DNA of 64,000 bases from Collinsella sp. TM09-10AT (GCF_003436275.1 NZ_QSOP01000007.1:32381-96380), one strand, 5' to 3'. Shown: positions 49,312 to 58,838, counted from the first letter of the stretch. The notes: generated from the letters alone by a model not told the origin. Program-made: numbers and translations.

Positions 49312-49605
49312 GAATCGGTCATGGGCGCGTGCTCTATCCATGGCGTCATGAAGCGCGTGAAGACCAACGTCGTGCCAGTGTCGATCTACGAGCCCGCGCT
49401 GGACGCACCTGAGTTCTTCGGCTCCAAGGCGACCCATGACCTGGAGGCCTTCAAGACTGGCCGCTACGTGATCGCCGCCAACCGTTGGAGCGACGAGTTC
49501 GCGGACGTGGCGGATAAGGTCTATACGAGGGATCTGTTTAAGCGGGACTGGGGAGCGGAGCGGCCTGCGCTGGGCAGCCGCAGTCTAAATAAGAAACTTA
49601 GTTGA
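49312..49605 (+). pseudogene. Remnant of UDP-glucose 6-dehydrogenase, C-terminal end
   Basis: Reads SIHGVMKRVK, then VSIYEPALDAPEFFGSKAT, then YVIAANRWSDEFADVADKVY and TRDLFKRDWG, which is the C-terminal domain of UDP-glucose dehydrogenases. Only about 90 codons remain, without NAD or catalytic domains. The short frame has an ATG at 49321, but this is not a plausible functional protein. GC-rich, unlike the genes around it. A strong hairpin follows directly. A second, more decayed remnant lies at 53606. Confidence 0.8.
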
Positions 49606-49644
49606 GTGCGGGGTGTATCGACGCCAGTCAATACACCCCGCACT
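49605..49644 (+). terminator. Terminator after the first dehydrogenase remnant
   Basis: Perfect 14-nt arms AGTGCGGGGTGTAT (49605-49618) and ATACACCCCGCACT (49631-49644) with a 12-nt loop, then TTGTTAAT. It is probably the original terminator of the lost dehydrogenase gene. Confidence 0.75.
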
Positions 49645-49883
49645 TTGTTAATCTCGCTAAATACATTTACAGTCACTGCGGTCGCGAACCCAATGACATT
49701 TGTCCCAGTGGGCGCATGAGAAGGTGTGGCGCGCGCCGCGGAACTGGATCGTTTTGCTATCGACAATCGTGCTCTCACCAATGCGGCGTATGTCATATCA
49801 TCAAGCTCACCGTGGCAGTTTGGTGCAGCCTTTACCCGAGGGCGTTCGGATTGCCAGAGAAAGCGGAGGAGCGTGCAACTTTG

Positions 49884-52800
49884 ATGAGCAGAGAAATCGA
49901 AATCAGGGACAGAGTCGCCAGGCTTGATCCTGCTGCCTTTCAGAACCTTGCTCAGGAATTGCTTTCGCAGCGTTTTAGGTATAACAAGCCCGTACACAGG
50001 GGGTCTGCTGCTCACTCGGCTGCAACGGCACCGGGGACGCCGGACACAATCTGGCTTTTACCCCACAACAAATTCGCCTATCTCGAATGCGGCCACTATC
50101 CGGATAGAGCTGAAGCGAAGAATAAAATCGAAGCGGATATCGAGAAGTGCCTAGAGACCGAAAGAAAAGAGCTCGAGTCCGGGCAGTTGGTCAAGATAGT
50201 CATCGCATATTCATGCCGAAGGCTAGACAGTTCTGACCTCAGCTATCTAAGTGGCATCGACGATCGCGTCGAACTTGTGGGCACGGACGAAATGGCGAGT
50301 TTGTTAGCCCGACGGTACCCAAATCTTGCGAAAGAGCATCTGGGCATCGAAGTGGGTACTGGGCAAATTATGTCTCCGGACCAATTCGAATCCGCGGTCG
50401 AAAGAAACAGCTTCGCCTCAACACTAAAGGTCGATTTGTTTGGCAGGGATAATGAGATTAATGAGCTTCTTGCTGCACTCGAAGAGAATCAGTTCGTCTT
50501 GGTGCATGGGCGCCCTGGTTGCGGAAAGACCAGGCTTTGCCTAGAGGTTCTACGTAGAATTGCAAATGGCAGTGGCGCGCATCCTCTTGTCATTCAATCG
50601 AACAAGTTGCCAATCTGGGACGATTTGGCGAATGATGTTCCCAAAGAGGACCCTACGATAATTCTGCTCGATGACGCCAACGAGCTTTCCGATCTCGAGG
50701 GGTTTGCGGATTTCGTGTCTAACAGAGGCAATATCAAGGTCCTTATGACCGTAAGAAATTACGCGTTCGAGCACGTGACGAGCTCCGTTTCAAAGTACTG
50801 CAAGCCTTACCTCTATGCAGTCAACCCGCTTGACGAGGAGACGGCCTTACGCGTGGTCGAAAGTGGATTCGGTATCACGAAAGGAACAGCCTCTGCGGAT
50901 ATAATTCGCTTGTCAAGGGGCAACATGCGCTTGGCCTTCGCGGCGGCCGAGGTTGCTAAGGAACGCGGGGACGAAGTATTCTCCACGATGCCGAGTCTTA
51001 TAGAAGCTTGCTACGGAGAGAAGGCTTCTCGTCTGGGCAGCGACTTCAAAAAAGCGGCAACGATCGTCTCGGTTTTGGATGCTCACAGGATAGAGGAGAA
51101 TAAAGACCTGGATAGCCTACTTTCCAAGGTAGGGATTTCTCATGACAGATATGTCGAGGCTTGCGCCGCTCTGTGCCACGACGAACTGGTGGATGCATGT
51201 CAGGCTATGGTGGCGGTAGCGCCGGGCGAACAGGTTTTGAGGGATTATTTGCTCTACCAGGCTTTCATCGCCGAGAAAAGTTTGTCTCTTTCCGACGTGG
51301 ATGAGCTGGAGTGCGGCAATGCTCGATGCCCCGGTATTGTCGCCATCCTTGTAAACAATTTCTACAGCGAAGAGCTTATTTCCTCCTTGAAATCGCAGCT
51401 GAACGACATTTGGTCGTTGGCGAACGGTAGGAAACGATGGAAAATGGTGAGCGATTACAATTTCCTCCTCGGTGAGAAGGGCCTTGAACATATTCTCGGG
51501 GCAATCGAAGACACCGAACCCGGAAACTACGATTACCTTGCCTGTAAATTCGACAAGGCTTCCGGATTCTATTCGCAGAAATCTCGTATCCTCACATCGC
51601 TCGCGTTTTTTCTGCATGCCCCTCAATTCAGCGAGCCGGAAGAGCTGTTCTTTATGGCATTGGAGAAGAACATTTTGCCTCCACGGGAGGCAAAGGAGAC
51701 ACTCACAACGAGCATGTCTTTCAACGAGAACTCGTATTCGGACGGGTTTCGATACGAGAACGAGGTCCTTGAACGCCTATCGTGCGAGTTTCGCAAAACA
51801 AAGGAGGATAGGTACGGGGTTTTGCTTGCCTATTATGTCGAGGCTTTACTGGCGGCAGTGTACGAGGGCCGGACGAGGATGGAGGGAAACAAGGTCACGT
51901 TCATCCATGGCAACCACCTCTACACCCAGGCGATGATCGAGTTGAGGAAGCGAGCGATCGCCTGCCTCAAGGAGCTCAGAGACTGTCATGAGCTGAGCCG
52001 TCTCTGCGATTCGGTTATTACCGGGCTTCGGGGTATCGGCGGCGAGGACGGTGCCGGTCGGTTGTGGAAGGAGACCTTGGAGGAGGCGTATAAAGGATAT
52101 GTTTCCCGAATCGAGTCGATTGAGATTTGCAGCTTACCTGGGTTTGTTCAACTGGAGAAAGAGCTCATTTCCCAAGGTATCATCGCCGAAGAGGGACTCC
52201 CGTTCCTCAATGTGTCGCCCAAGATGCGGATTGCAGCCCAAATCTTCTTAGACGACTCCCGCGGACACGATGTCTCGGAGGAATTGATCGAGCTTATTCA
52301 AACGGCTGGCTCGGCAGAGCTATTGAAGGCGATCTCGATTGTGTGTTCTGCCGGCCGGCAAAGCTCAACTGGGATTCCATTCCCAATCCTGAGTGACGTC
52401 ATGATTCTTGGTGCGGAGTCTTTGACCGAATGCGCAGAGCCGATCATCCTCTCTGATGTTCCCTTGTATACAGTCCCGGACGATTTGCTCATTCGCTGGA
52501 TTGACTTGCTCGGCATCGATCGGGTTCGCGGTCTTGCCTTGAAGCGACAGGAGAATGAGATTCCCGAATGGCTTAGTCGGATTGACGAAGCGCGGTTAAA
52601 GGAGTTCGGTGTCAGTCCCGAGCTTGCAAGGGATATCGAGGAAGGAGCCGACAAATACTGCGAAACCGTTTCATATAAAGCCGCGATGAAAATCGACTCT
52701 GCTACGCCAGACTTTTTCGCTAGGTACGCGGTCGGCGTCCTACAGAAGCTGGAAAGGGGCTCGCATGCCCTTTATAGGCTTCTTCCAAGGGACATCAACA

Positions 52801-53513
52801 ATGCCGAACAAAGGGCATTTATCTCCAAGCCGGAAATGCTGCGTCTTGCCGAAGATATCTTACTTAATCTCGTAAACGGTACGAATCCCTATTGGAATGA
52901 GGATGTTCTTCGTCTTATCGTCGCCAACGATGGTCAATTTCCTGAGAGGGCAATGCCCGTGCTCATGGAGTTCAATGCGACTTATGCAATGGAGCATTTG
53001 GGCGAAGCAGTATGGAGGGAGGAGAACAGCGAGGCCGCAACAGATAGCGCATGGAAGGGCATAGAGGGGGTTGAGACAAACCTGCGGAGCATGTCGAAGC
53101 CTTTCGCTTTAAAGTATTTTCTTGATTACGCTATTGAGCATTGCGGCGATGCAGTCGTGACTTGGCTGGCGTCACGATCGATGCGTAATGGGAAGCTTGT
53201 CGATCATCTACCAGATGCTGCAATGGAGTTACCCAAGAATCTGAGGGTCAAGTACATAGTCTTACTGTGCCAAGAGAACCTTAGCTCGGTAGAGCTTAAA
53301 AAGGTCCCAGTAATCATGTCTTCTTTCGGCGCTTCGTGGAGTGGGAGCGAAATCCCACTACTTCAAGGGAAGATTAACTTCATTGAAGAGGTGATCGAGA
53401 ATTTGCCAGGAGTTGCCTTTATACGGCACCGCATGGTTTTGGAAGACGCGATTTCCTCGGTGAAGCGATGGATGGAAGACGCTGAGGTCCGCGAATTCCT
53501 TCGCCCATTTTAG
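49884..53513 (+). CDS. Large STAND-type NTPase with nuclease-like N-terminal domain (candidate antiphage protein)
   Basis: 1209 residues. Residues 1 to about 150 look like a restriction-endonuclease-type domain: FQNLAQELLSQRF helix, then GTPDTIWLLPHNKFAYLEC (PD...E pattern near 50-70, though the lysine of a PD-(D/E)xK site is missing). The P-loop GRPGCGKTR is at about 208-216 and Walker B IILLDDAN at about 258-266, followed by a sensor region RNYAF and NPLDEETALRVVE, a STAND/AAA+ order. The remaining 700 or so residues are helical without named repeats. This layout (effector, STAND, long sensor) is that of Avs-like proteins. Start: ATG 49884; GGAGGA lies 13 nt upstream, so TTG 49881 is also possible. 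Located between two dehydrogenase remnants. Confidence 0.8.
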   Translation: MSREIEIRDRVARLDPAAFQNLAQELLSQRFRYNKPVHRGSAAHSAATAPGTPDTIWLLPHNKFAYLECGHYPDRAEAKNKIEADIEKCLETERKELESGQLVKIVIAYSCRRLDSSDLSYLSGIDDRVELVGTDEMASLLARRYPNLAKEHLGIEVGTGQIMSPDQFESAVERNSFASTLKVDLFGRDNEINELLAALEENQFVLVHGRPGCGKTRLCLEVLRRIANGSGAHPLVIQSNKLPIWDDLANDVPKEDPTIILLDDANELSDLEGFADFVSNRGNIKVLMTVRNYAFEHVTSSVSKYCKPYLYAVNPLDEETALRVVESGFGITKGTASADIIRLSRGNMRLAFAAAEVAKERGDEVFSTMPSLIEACYGEKASRLGSDFKKAATIVSVLDAHRIEENKDLDSLLSKVGISHDRYVEACAALCHDELVDACQAMVAVAPGEQVLRDYLLYQAFIAEKSLSLSDVDELECGNARCPGIVAILVNNFYSEELISSLKSQLNDIWSLANGRKRWKMVSDYNFLLGEKGLEHILGAIEDTEPGNYDYLACKFDKASGFYSQKSRILTSLAFFLHAPQFSEPEELFFMALEKNILPPREAKETLTTSMSFNENSYSDGFRYENEVLERLSCEFRKTKEDRYGVLLAYYVEALLAAVYEGRTRMEGNKVTFIHGNHLYTQAMIELRKRAIACLKELRDCHELSRLCDSVITGLRGIGGEDGAGRLWKETLEEAYKGYVSRIESIEICSLPGFVQLEKELISQGIIAEEGLPFLNVSPKMRIAAQIFLDDSRGHDVSEELIELIQTAGSAELLKAISIVCSAGRQSSTGIPFPILSDVMILGAESLTECAEPIILSDVPLYTVPDDLLIRWIDLLGIDRVRGLALKRQENEIPEWLSRIDEARLKEFGVSPELARDIEEGADKYCETVSYKAAMKIDSATPDFFARYAVGVLQKLERGSHALYRLLPRDINNAEQRAFISKPEMLRLAEDILLNLVNGTNPYWNEDVLRLIVANDGQFPERAMPVLMEFNATYAMEHLGEAVWREENSEAATDSAWKGIEGVETNLRSMSKPFALKYFLDYAIEHCGDAVVTWLASRSMRNGKLVDHLPDAAMELPKNLRVKYIVLLCQENLSSVELKKVPVIMSSFGASWSGSEIPLLQGKINFIEEVIENLPGVAFIRHRMVLEDAISSVKRWMEDAEVREFLRPF

Positions 53514-53605
53514 CTGTCGTGATCCGCGCCCCCAGGGAGGTTTCTCGGGCATTCGCCGGGGTGCGGGTGGTCCTCTCGGTTATGAGAAAAATTTGTGCGT
53601 TTACG

Positions 53606-53810
53606 CGTAATGAAGCACGTGAAGAACTCAAGCGTGTGCCCGTGGTGGCCTACGAGCACACGCTGGACGCGTCGGAATTTTTGGTCCGAGGTGACACACG
53701 ATCTGAAGCTCTTTAAGGTCGGCTGCGACGTGATCGTCGTCAATCGCTGGAGCAACGAGTTCGCGGGCGTTGCGGACAAGGTGCAGGCCAAAAATATGTT
53801 AAGCGCGGCT
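53606..53810 (+). pseudogene. Second, frameshifted UDP-glucose dehydrogenase remnant
   Basis: Pieces in two frames: VPVVAYEHTLDASEF in one, then THDLKLFKVGCDVIVVNRW and SNEFAGVADKVQ in another. They align with the remnant at 49312 but with more changes and at least one indel. The similarity continues past the coding end: TCTCGC(A/T)AAATAC-like sequence at about 53872 matches that at about 49651. The remnants are direct repeats roughly 4.3 kb apart, flanking the STAND gene. Confidence 0.7.
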
Positions 53811-54035
53811 AGGGGAGGGGCAAACCTGCGCTGGGTGGGCTTATACTTCCGATACACTCCGTCATTCGTTGTTCTCGCAAAATACAATTACGGTTACCGC
53901 TAATGTGGGTTCATCACCCCCTGTCATGAGGTAGAGGGTTGCCGCGCGGCTTAAAGCAAGCCTCTTCAAATCCATGCCTCGTTCGGTAAACGCTCAATGG
54001 TCGAATTTATTGTCACCCAAGATGATTTAGCGAAT

Positions 54036-55307
54036 CTAATTAGTGCGACGCACGGTATCGGGAAGTAAAGCAACGACTAAACGACCTTCAATTAGCAACT
54101 TATGAATCAAATTCGTTCCATGGTCTTTGTTGTCTAGAGTCGCGCCATATGCAGTCAAAAGCGCAATTGCTTTTGACATTGCTTCCTTCTTTGCTTCTTC
54201 AACGCCACCGCGATCTCCGGGTTTCTGACCGTGCGGTCTGAAAAAGAAAATTAATTTTGTTTCTCCTTCATATAGATTCACCGCATCAAATATTGCCTGA
54301 AAATACGAATAGTCTGCTTTTCCCAAAGAGTGACCGTAGAACTTTATGACGCGCGTGCCGTGCCCATAGATGCTTGTTTTGGTGGGCACATCAACGATTT
54401 TTCCGATATCTGGCGGATTTAATGCCATAACTCGATACGTTTTTGTAAAGGGCACAACGAGCTCGTTGTTCATTATGCGAGAGCCATCAATACCAAAAAC
54501 TATTTCACCGCCTAGTCTCCCGTGAACATTGACGTAGTTAATCACATGTTCCTTCGAGTGGAAATCCTTTGCGGCCCGAGTGTAATTAAAGCTAAGGATA
54601 CTTTCCTGAACGTCATACTCTTCTTCACTCGGTCGCTCATATACCATCAGCTCAATCATGAGTTTTGATGCGCGATCTTTATAGTCGTCCGACTTCGAAA
54701 CTGCCCCCTGAAGGTATTTCGCAAACTCTTCTTCAAGAATATGAAGGTCCTTCATGGTTATATCCAGTAGAAGGCTACTGGTCCAAGTCCCCCAGTAATT
54801 AGGAAAGCGCCTGTACAGCTGAAACGCAACCACTTCTTCAACGTTATTTGGATCATAAACAGTCGGGTTGTAATTGATCAGTATGTTTAAGCACTTCGCA
54901 AAGAGCGTGCCTTCTGATAATGGTTCAATGCCGTCGGGTGCCATCCAATTTGAGATAGCACCTTCTATGTCGCACCAATTGGCGTTTGGCATGCCTGCAA
55001 GAATGGCATCCCATATAGTGAGGGTGTACCTTCGAGTTTCGTCGTTTTCGCATTCATTGATTTCTTTATTGCGAGCATTAATGTAGTCGCTGAAGCCCGA
55101 GGGCAGCCCACACTCTAAGTCGAATCCGTTGCCAACAATAATTAGCTGATGCCAATTGGGTCGGAGATCTGGTTGCTCTGCATAAACACCTGCCAATGAA
55201 CGTGACTGGTGATTGAAATCGGGCGGCTCAATTTCAGGGAGATGTAATTTTTGATTAATAGCGGATAAGTCAATTTTTGGCAGCGTGCGCGTCGTGATGT
55301 CTTCCAC
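54036..55307 (-). CDS. AbiH-family abortive-infection protein
   Basis: 423 residues. The AbiH signature is clear: LIIVGNGFDLECGLPSGFSD (about 55-74), the internal ILSFNYTRAA block, NVHGRLGGEIVFGID with the conserved His-Gly, and FYGHSLGKADYSYFQAIFD toward the C-terminus. AbiH proteins give phage resistance in lactococci; the mechanism is unsettled (family knowledge). The start is a GTG (complement of 55305-55307) with TAGGAG 7 nt upstream. It is the only minus-strand gene of the accessory region, AT-rich and monocistronic. Confidence 0.87.
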   Translation of the reverse strand: MEDITTRTLPKIDLSAINQKLHLPEIEPPDFNHQSRSLAGVYAEQPDLRPNWHQLIIVGNGFDLECGLPSGFSDYINARNKEINECENDETRRYTLTIWDAILAGMPNANWCDIEGAISNWMAPDGIEPLSEGTLFAKCLNILINYNPTVYDPNNVEEVVAFQLYRRFPNYWGTWTSSLLLDITMKDLHILEEEFAKYLQGAVSKSDDYKDRASKLMIELMVYERPSEEEYDVQESILSFNYTRAAKDFHSKEHVINYVNVHGRLGGEIVFGIDGSRIMNNELVVPFTKTYRVMALNPPDIGKIVDVPTKTSIYGHGTRVIKFYGHSLGKADYSYFQAIFDAVNLYEGETKLIFFFRPHGQKPGDRGGVEEAKKEAMSKAIALLTAYGATLDNKDHGTNLIHKLLIEGRLVVALLPDTVRRTN

Positions 55308-55711
55308 TTGTTATCTCCTAATGCCATAACTATTCAACGTTGTTTTAGTCGTCAAAACCTTAATTATCGTAATGCAATTAAGGCCGCCATCTCATTCCGT
55401 AATAGTCGTGACCCAACAGAATAGTGCCCGATGGCCGCCGGAATCCATCTTATGACAATGGAGACGGACATCGAACACCTCGAGCACTGCAGCCAGAATG
55501 TTATGAAATACGCAAATGGTGAGGCCACGCCAGCGGTGTTCCTAAGGCGCCCCTCCTTTCACCGACTGGCAAAACGATTTACACCTAATTTCAGGCATTT
55601 CTCACTGCGTTTTTCCTTGGCAGTTGTCTGATCTCGCTAAACTAATAGCTACTGCTACCAGGGCATTTTCTGGTGCACATTCTATTGGCTCCTGCGAAGA
55701 TCGGAGCGGGT
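55308..55711 (+). other. Intergenic region AbiH / LPxTG protein
   Basis: About 400 bp without a convincing gene. It must carry the divergent promoters of abiH and the surface-protein gene. A 66-codon frame at 55431-55631 has no recognisable family. GATCTCGCTAAA near 55630 resembles sequence at about 49651 and 53872, upstream or downstream of other accessory genes. Confidence 0.35.
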
Positions 55712-56806
55712 ATGTTTGCTGCCGAGTTCTACACCAGCCGTCATTATATTGCGATTGTTGCCATGGCCTGCCTATGCGTTTTGCTGGGCGGGCCTTCTTA
55801 TGCCGCGGGCGCAGAGAGCCTCATCATCGCGGGCGCGACGTACCACGAGCCGGGCGTGTCGGGCCCCGGCTGGGCCTGGACCGATGCCGACCACCTGATG
55901 CTTAACGGCTACGCGGGCGAGGCCATCGGCACCGAGGGCGACCTGGTGCTGACGCTTGCCGGGCAAAACTCCGTGACGGAGTCGCATGCGCCCAATGCGG
56001 ACATCACGCTGTGCGGCATGGAGGTGTGGGGCAACCTGACGCTTCGCGGTGCCGGGACCCTTACGGCGACGGGCTCACAGTGCGGGATCCACGTTTCGCA
56101 GACGCTCGCGGTGGACGGATGCACCGTCGATGCACGGGCGGAGGGGGCCGATATTACGGACGAGGCGGTCGCCGGCGTGATCGCAGGCGACATGGCCGTG
56201 CGCGGCGGCGGACGCGTCGTCGCCACGGGCGCCGGGTCTGGAGCGGGCGTGCGCGCCTACGGCGTGTATCTGCAGGACGCGGGCCTTGGCGATGGCGCGG
56301 CCGGCTGCCGGCTTTCCGTCGACACCTCGTGGCTTGATGCGGCCGGTGCCGACGGCGGCGTCGCGTGCACGGGCGGGTCGCTTGTGTCCGCTCGGTTTGT
56401 GACGCCTGCCGGTGGGGCCTTTGGTGCTAGCGGCGTGGTGGATGCCTCCGGTGCGGTGGCACCGCATGTGGTGGTTGAGCCCGATGTCGCCACGCCTCCG
56501 GCGGGGGAGACCGACAGGGGCGAGGTGACTGGCGATAGCGCGGGCAAGTCTCCCACCGATGCTAACCCCGCTGCCGGAGAGCCCACCACAGGACCCACGG
56601 TAAATCCGGCGCTGAAACCAGCGGCCGCGACAACCAAGACAACAACGACAGTAACCAAGACCACGGTCGCCAAAGTCCCCAAGCCCAAAGCTGCCACCGC
56701 GGCAACTGCGGCACTCCCCAAGACCGGCGAGAACTGCTGGATCGCCGCGTCCGTGGCGCTTTTGCTGCTGGGGACAGTGCTGCTCGTCGCCGTACGCCGC
56801 TGCTGA
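55712..56806 (+). CDS. LPxTG-anchored surface protein
   Basis: Cell-wall-attached protein of 364 residues. A signal peptide (hydrophobic core about 13-27, YIAIVAMACLCVLLG, cleavage likely after SYAAGA) leads into a Gly/Ala/Asp-rich domain with repeated short beta-like units (ITLCGMEVWGNLTLRGAGTL, GVIAGDMAVRGGGRVV) suggestive of a beta-helix. A Thr/Lys/Pro-rich wall-spanning linker comes next, then the sortase motif LPKTG at about 335, a hydrophobic segment and the basic end RRC. The ATG at 55712 has GGAG 6 nt upstream. GC-rich, unlike abiH. A decayed copy lies at 58930. No sortase gene is in the window. Confidence 0.87.
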   Translation: MFAAEFYTSRHYIAIVAMACLCVLLGGPSYAAGAESLIIAGATYHEPGVSGPGWAWTDADHLMLNGYAGEAIGTEGDLVLTLAGQNSVTESHAPNADITLCGMEVWGNLTLRGAGTLTATGSQCGIHVSQTLAVDGCTVDARAEGADITDEAVAGVIAGDMAVRGGGRVVATGAGSGAGVRAYGVYLQDAGLGDGAAGCRLSVDTSWLDAAGADGGVACTGGSLVSARFVTPAGGAFGASGVVDASGAVAPHVVVEPDVATPPAGETDRGEVTGDSAGKSPTDANPAAGEPTTGPTVNPALKPAAATTKTTTTVTKTTVAKVPKPKAATAATAALPKTGENCWIAASVALLLLGTVLLVAVRRC

Positions 56807-56819
56807 AACACTAATTTTT

Positions 56820-56941
56820 CGGAAGTGCGGGGAAAGCAGAACCTGTCGACCGTAACCCGCTATTTATCAACAAAACCACAGGTCGCGAAAGCGTAAAACC
56901 GTGGGCTGGTCAGCAGATCTCGGTTTTATCCCGCACTTCCG
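56820..56941. repeat. Intergenic repeat element, copy 1 (12-bp terminal inverted repeats)
   Basis: 122 bp bounded by perfect inverted repeats CGGAAGTGCGGG (56820-56831) and CCCGCACTTCCG (56930-56941). Its right half closely matches 62722-62784 (shared GGTCGC, AAGCGTAAA, GATCTC and TTTTCCCGCACTTCCG-type blocks). MITE-like in size and form. No transposase is nearby. Confidence 0.7.
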
Positions 56942-57013
56942 GAATTGTCTCCATTAGAGGCCAACCAACAGTCGGCGATTGTATCTCATGCAGTCAGTTA
57001 GTTAAAATTGGCC

Positions 57014-57133
57014 ATGATTGCGCTTGCCGACATATCATTCACCATCTCACGCGTGCTACCTCGCTACGATATTCACGAGGCTCATGATGATATAATTTCT
57101 ACCAAAGCATCGTTTGGCTTGGGATGGATTTAG
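57014..57133 (+). pseudogene. Fragment related to the small ORF at 62859
   Basis: A 39-codon frame starting MIALADISFTISRV resembles the small ORF downstream of repeat copy 2 (MVTLADIASAFSRV) at both protein and DNA level, but diverges after 14 residues. Together with the repeat it forms a decayed copy of a repeat-plus-gene module. The remainder up to 57362 has no recognisable gene. Confidence 0.4.
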
Positions 57134-57362
57134 TTCAGTTCCCGAATGAGGGCAGGCTCTTGGGACCGAGAAATTTTTACTCCTGGGTTCAAGCCTTGCA
57201 ACTGCCGGCGCATCGATACCTTTTGTTATGCCAAAGTGATACACACATAACGAAGAAAGCCCCTGCGGGAAACGCTTCCGCTACATTTTCGAATATCTGT
57301 CCCAGCGAGCATCTATCATAGGATGAGATTACTGGGCAATAGCCATAAGGATTGGAACTGCT

Positions 57363-57866
57363 GTGAATATCTTCAGCTGGAACGACTTGAATCCAACTGC
57401 TCGCGAATACATCTTGATGGCCAAAGATGTGCGTGATATGCAATATCGCAAACAATGGCCTACGCCTGGAGGTAAAACGCTAATCGAACTCGTTGCTAAC
57501 GAGAATAAAGCCCTTAAGTTTTATCTTGATCTTACAGAGAATAAAAGAAGTTCTTCCTTAATCCTTGGACTTTCCGCTGACAGAAAAAGCACCATGCAGA
57601 CACGCGTATCGGATCGTCCATTAATTCGTCTTGATTATAGTGATAATCCCGAGGTCCTTCGTCACAGAAATCCAGACGGATCGCTGGTCCTTGGTACTCA
57701 TGTCCATTTTGATATAGACGGATACGGCGCCAAATGGGCTTGTGGCATCCCAGGTCAAAATATTCTGAAACCTCTGAACGACGATTTTGCATCACTCTTT
57801 TGGTCATTTCAGGAAACTTGTAATATTACAGACAAGCTTAAAGTAGAGCTATCTCTGGGGGTGTGA
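57363..57866 (+). CDS. DUF6978-like protein, first gene of a two-gene unit
   Basis: 167 residues, soluble. Begins (GTG) MNIFSWNDLNPTAREYILMA. It has the look of DUF6978 proteins: a helical start, then a beta-rich core with RLDYSDNPEVLRHRNPDGS and a THVHFDIDGYG segment. The Shine-Dalgarno sequence is weak. Its stop is 1 bp before the next ATG, so the pair is coupled. Members of this family are commonly found next to DUF1828-type genes in accessory islands (recalled association, not verified here). Molecular function unknown. Confidence 0.7.
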   Translation: MNIFSWNDLNPTAREYILMAKDVRDMQYRKQWPTPGGKTLIELVANENKALKFYLDLTENKRSSSLILGLSADRKSTMQTRVSDRPLIRLDYSDNPEVLRHRNPDGSLVLGTHVHFDIDGYGAKWACGIPGQNILKPLNDDFASLFWSFQETCNITDKLKVELSLGV

Positions 57867-57867
57867 G

Positions 57868-58644
57868 ATGAACGTAGATCAGGCTCGAGGCTTTATCAGC
57901 GCATACGCCAAGTTCGTAGAGGCAAATATGGTCCCGGTCCAGCAAGGTAATGGCGTCTGCATCTCCACCCCCATGCTCAATCGAAACAACGATTGCATGC
58001 GGGTTTATCTGGGTGATGACCCAGCAGGCGGCTATGTCATTTCTGATCTTGGTGAAACCATCAATGATCTTGAATTGTCTGGATTCACCATGAAAGGACA
58101 GCGAATCGATAAGCTCAATTCGATTCTTTCTGGCTTTTCGGTAAAGGAAGAAAAAGGCGAACTGTGTATAACGGCTTCCGGATCTGACCTTCCTATGAAG
58201 ATGAATATGCTTCTTCAGGCTATGGCCTCTGTTGATGATATGTTCTTGTTATCTCAAAGCAGTGTGAGAAACCTCTTCACTGAAGATGTCGGCAATTGGC
58301 TGCTTGATAATGAAATCCCTTATGTTCCTGGCCCGTCTTTCCAGGGCCGATCCGGACTTTCGTTTAAATTTGACTATGCAATTGGTAAAAACAAGAGAAG
58401 ACCCATGCGCCTTATTAAAACGGTAAATAATCCTGGTAAGCAAGGCATTCAAAATGCATTATTTGGATGGGAAGACATTAAGTCGGCACGCAACGATTGC
58501 GAAGGAGTCGTTTTTCTCAACTCCACCAACACTAAAGATGGTGTTGTCTCCCCCGAGTCTATCGAAGCTTGCAAAAACTACGGACTTACTCCAATCATTT
58601 GGGGCGTCGATCAAGACTCCTATGTTCCCATGCTCGCTGCATAG
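57868..58644 (+). CDS. DUF1828/DUF1829-like protein, partner of the DUF6978-like gene
   Basis: 258 residues. The N-terminal half (ISTPMLNRNNDCMRVYLGDD, YVISDLGETINDLELSGF) matches the DUF1828 pattern. The C-terminal half (KFDYAIGKNKRRPMRLIKTV, WEDIKSARNDCEGVVFLN) matches DUF1829, which looks like a nuclease-type alpha/beta fold, though no clean PD-(D/E)xK is seen. GGGGGTG just upstream of the ATG. Possibly a toxin-antitoxin or defence pair. A terminator follows at 58839. The pair sits between an intact and a decayed copy of the LPxTG gene. Confidence 0.75.
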   Translation: MNVDQARGFISAYAKFVEANMVPVQQGNGVCISTPMLNRNNDCMRVYLGDDPAGGYVISDLGETINDLELSGFTMKGQRIDKLNSILSGFSVKEEKGELCITASGSDLPMKMNMLLQAMASVDDMFLLSQSSVRNLFTEDVGNWLLDNEIPYVPGPSFQGRSGLSFKFDYAIGKNKRRPMRLIKTVNNPGKQGIQNALFGWEDIKSARNDCEGVVFLNSTNTKDGVVSPESIEACKNYGLTPIIWGVDQDSYVPMLAA

Positions 58645-58838
58645 GCGGTTTAATTTTGAAATGCTCATGCAAGCTGATGAATGGCAATTAGGCATGCCTT
58701 GCTACTCATTCCATTCGTCTGTATGCTTTACTCAGTTTTTGTTCGTAAGGCGCGACCAATGAAATCAAAAGAACGACTACCGCGAAGATCTTGGTTGCAG
58801 AGCACGACCAATGCAATATAAATAATGCTCGCGAAGAT

